DNA from: Atriophallophorus winterbourni
Taxonomy: Eukaryota; Platyhelminthes; Trematoda; Plagiorchiida; Microphallidae
Assembly: GCA_013407085.1 (NCBI GenBank)
Contig: JACCGJ010001585.1
Location: 20,134-84,133, forward strand
Direction: 5' to 3'
Length of the DNA stretch: 64,000 nucleotides
In this document: one piece after another, positions 62,881-64,000 of the stretch
Position numbering within the stretch: position 1 is the stretch's first letter
Layout of the letters: every line of letters starts with the position of its first letter
Notes under the pieces: model-generated
What the model was told of the DNA's origin: nothing
What the model saw: only the letters and a program-made list of their open reading frames with translations
Databases searched by the model: none
Program-made: the position numbers and the translations under genes

Positions 62881-64000
62881 AGGGCGATAGTCGACCAAGT
62901 CGAAACGAGTGCCCAGATTCTTTCGGAGGTGTGCTTGAAAACACCCACCACTACCAGGATTGGTTCGTAAGTAACACAGGCGTGAGTAACTGTGAATGGA
63001 AGATGGGAGATGTCTCATCACCGAAAGGTGAGAGAGTTATGCATGTTGCATGTCCAATCGAATGAAAAAAAACGATGGACAGCAGTTTATTTCCAAAAAT
63101 GCGAAAAAATGAAAAAGAAACTCTTTTTTGTATTTCAAAATATTTTTCGAATATTTTTGTGTTTTTTTTTATCATAAAAATGGGGGATTTAGTCTTAAGG
63201 GTAATGCTCTGGGAAGAGCTCCTGCCACCGTTCGTCCAGCCCATGTTTGAACGCAATTACTGAAGTTGCCAAGATTAGTTCTTCGGGAAGTGAGTTCCAC
63301 GCGTTCACTATACGGATGCTAAAGAAGTGCGTTCTGGATTCGAGCCTGGTGTGCTGTTTACTTAGCTTAAAACTGTGCCCTCGTGTACCAACCAAAGGGA
63401 AGAACCGAAAGAAGTCATCGAATTCTAAACAACTTAGTCCTTTGACAACCTTAAAGGTCTCTATAAGATCCCCCCTAAGTTGCCTCCTCCTAAGTGAGAA
63501 AAGTCCTAGTGCTAATAGGCGATTTTCATAATTGGTGTGTGCTAACCCCTCGATCATACGAGTGGCCAGCTTCTGTACCTTTTCTAGCTGCAATATATCC
63601 TTCTGGTAATACGGCTTCCAAGCCTGGATACAGTATTCTAAATGTGGCCTTACTATTGCCTTGTAGAGGGGCAATAGCACCTCAGCTTTTCTGCAAGTGA
63701 GGGCTGAACGTAGTCGAAAGAGTTCCCTCCTGGCCATTTGAGCTGCAGCAGCACATTGGTCAGCCCACTTAAAGTTTGCGGAGACTACGATTCCTAGGTC
63801 CTTAGTAGACTGTACCCTACGGAACTCCGTGTGAGCTGAGGGCGTAGACACAATCATGTTGCCTGCTAGTGTAGAGAGCAAGTGACTCTTATCTAGGTTA
63901 AGGGGAAGGTCCCACTTACCCGCCCATGCTGTTACAGCTTCCACATCACTTATCAGATCGGAGTTATCCGACCTACAGACAATTTTAACGTCGTCAGCAA
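62881..64000 (-). mobile_element. CR1-type LINE, 3' part, running off the right edge
   Basis: The minus strand begins at the window edge inside RT motif C (ADDVKIVCRSDNS). It continues intact for about 265 codons: WAGKWDLPLNLDKSHLLS, DLGIVVSANFKWADQCAAAA, YKAIVRPHLEYCIQAWKPYY, LQLEKVQKLATRMIEGL, RRQLRGDLIETFKVVKG, and the stop at 63195. About 300 bp of 3' untranslated sequence and the hexamer tail follow. The open frame suggests a younger insertion than the other LINE pieces. Whether the element is complete cannot be seen. Confidence 0.9.

Overview
This is a stretch of AT-rich animal nuclear DNA. It has spliced genes with long introns, many degraded non-LTR retrotransposons (LINEs), tandem and dispersed satellite-like repeats, and a long GATA microsatellite. 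The mix of RTE-type and CR1-type LINEs, a Penelope-like remnant and a gene that combines a 37-bp intron with a 7.9-kb intron suggests a flatworm, most likely a trematode of schistosome type. That assignment is inference. There are no bacterial features, no CRISPR array and no phage.

Three protein-coding genes can be supported. (1) 1199-10180, plus strand: part of a TRPA1-like cation channel gene. The exons cover the pore and last membrane helix, the following cytoplasmic segment, and a C-terminal coiled coil. The start lies off the left edge and the final exon was not found. (2) 12642-27479, minus strand: a SoxD (Sox5/6/13-type) transcription factor gene. Its HMG box is divided between exons at 24144-24296 and 19197-19497, and its upstream exons at 25568-26476 and 27301-27479 join in phase. 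A candidate last exon lies at 12642-12891. An unassigned exon-like stretch lies at 29970-30259. (3) 49358-62124, minus strand: a complete seven-exon Arp1 (centractin) gene encoding 375 residues, the filament subunit of dynactin. All splice phases agree and it can be aligned from first to last residue with animal Arp1.

The rest is mostly transposon debris. Minus-strand RTE-like LINE copies lie at 7875-8285, 15740-17300, 19935-21345 and 40250-40630. A second, better-kept RTE element lies in Arp1 intron 1 (57556-60160), with 3' fragments at 21353-21800 and 56465-56625. CR1-type LINE pieces lie at 5630-6290, 36765-38236, 62177-62310, 62605-62850 and 62851-64000. A Penelope-like GIY-YIG endonuclease remnant is at 45455-45870. 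Two satellite-like families recur, here called A (unit about 238 bp, tandem or fold-back) and B (about 240 bp). A separate near-perfect palindrome with 69-bp arms sits just after the last recognised TRPA1 exon. The region 31.2-45.3 kb holds no gene that I can support other than transposon remnants.

No new multi-gene system was found. The points most worth following up are the palindrome, the family A repeats with their fold-back copies, and the LINE 3' tail about 50 bp upstream of the Arp1 start codon.
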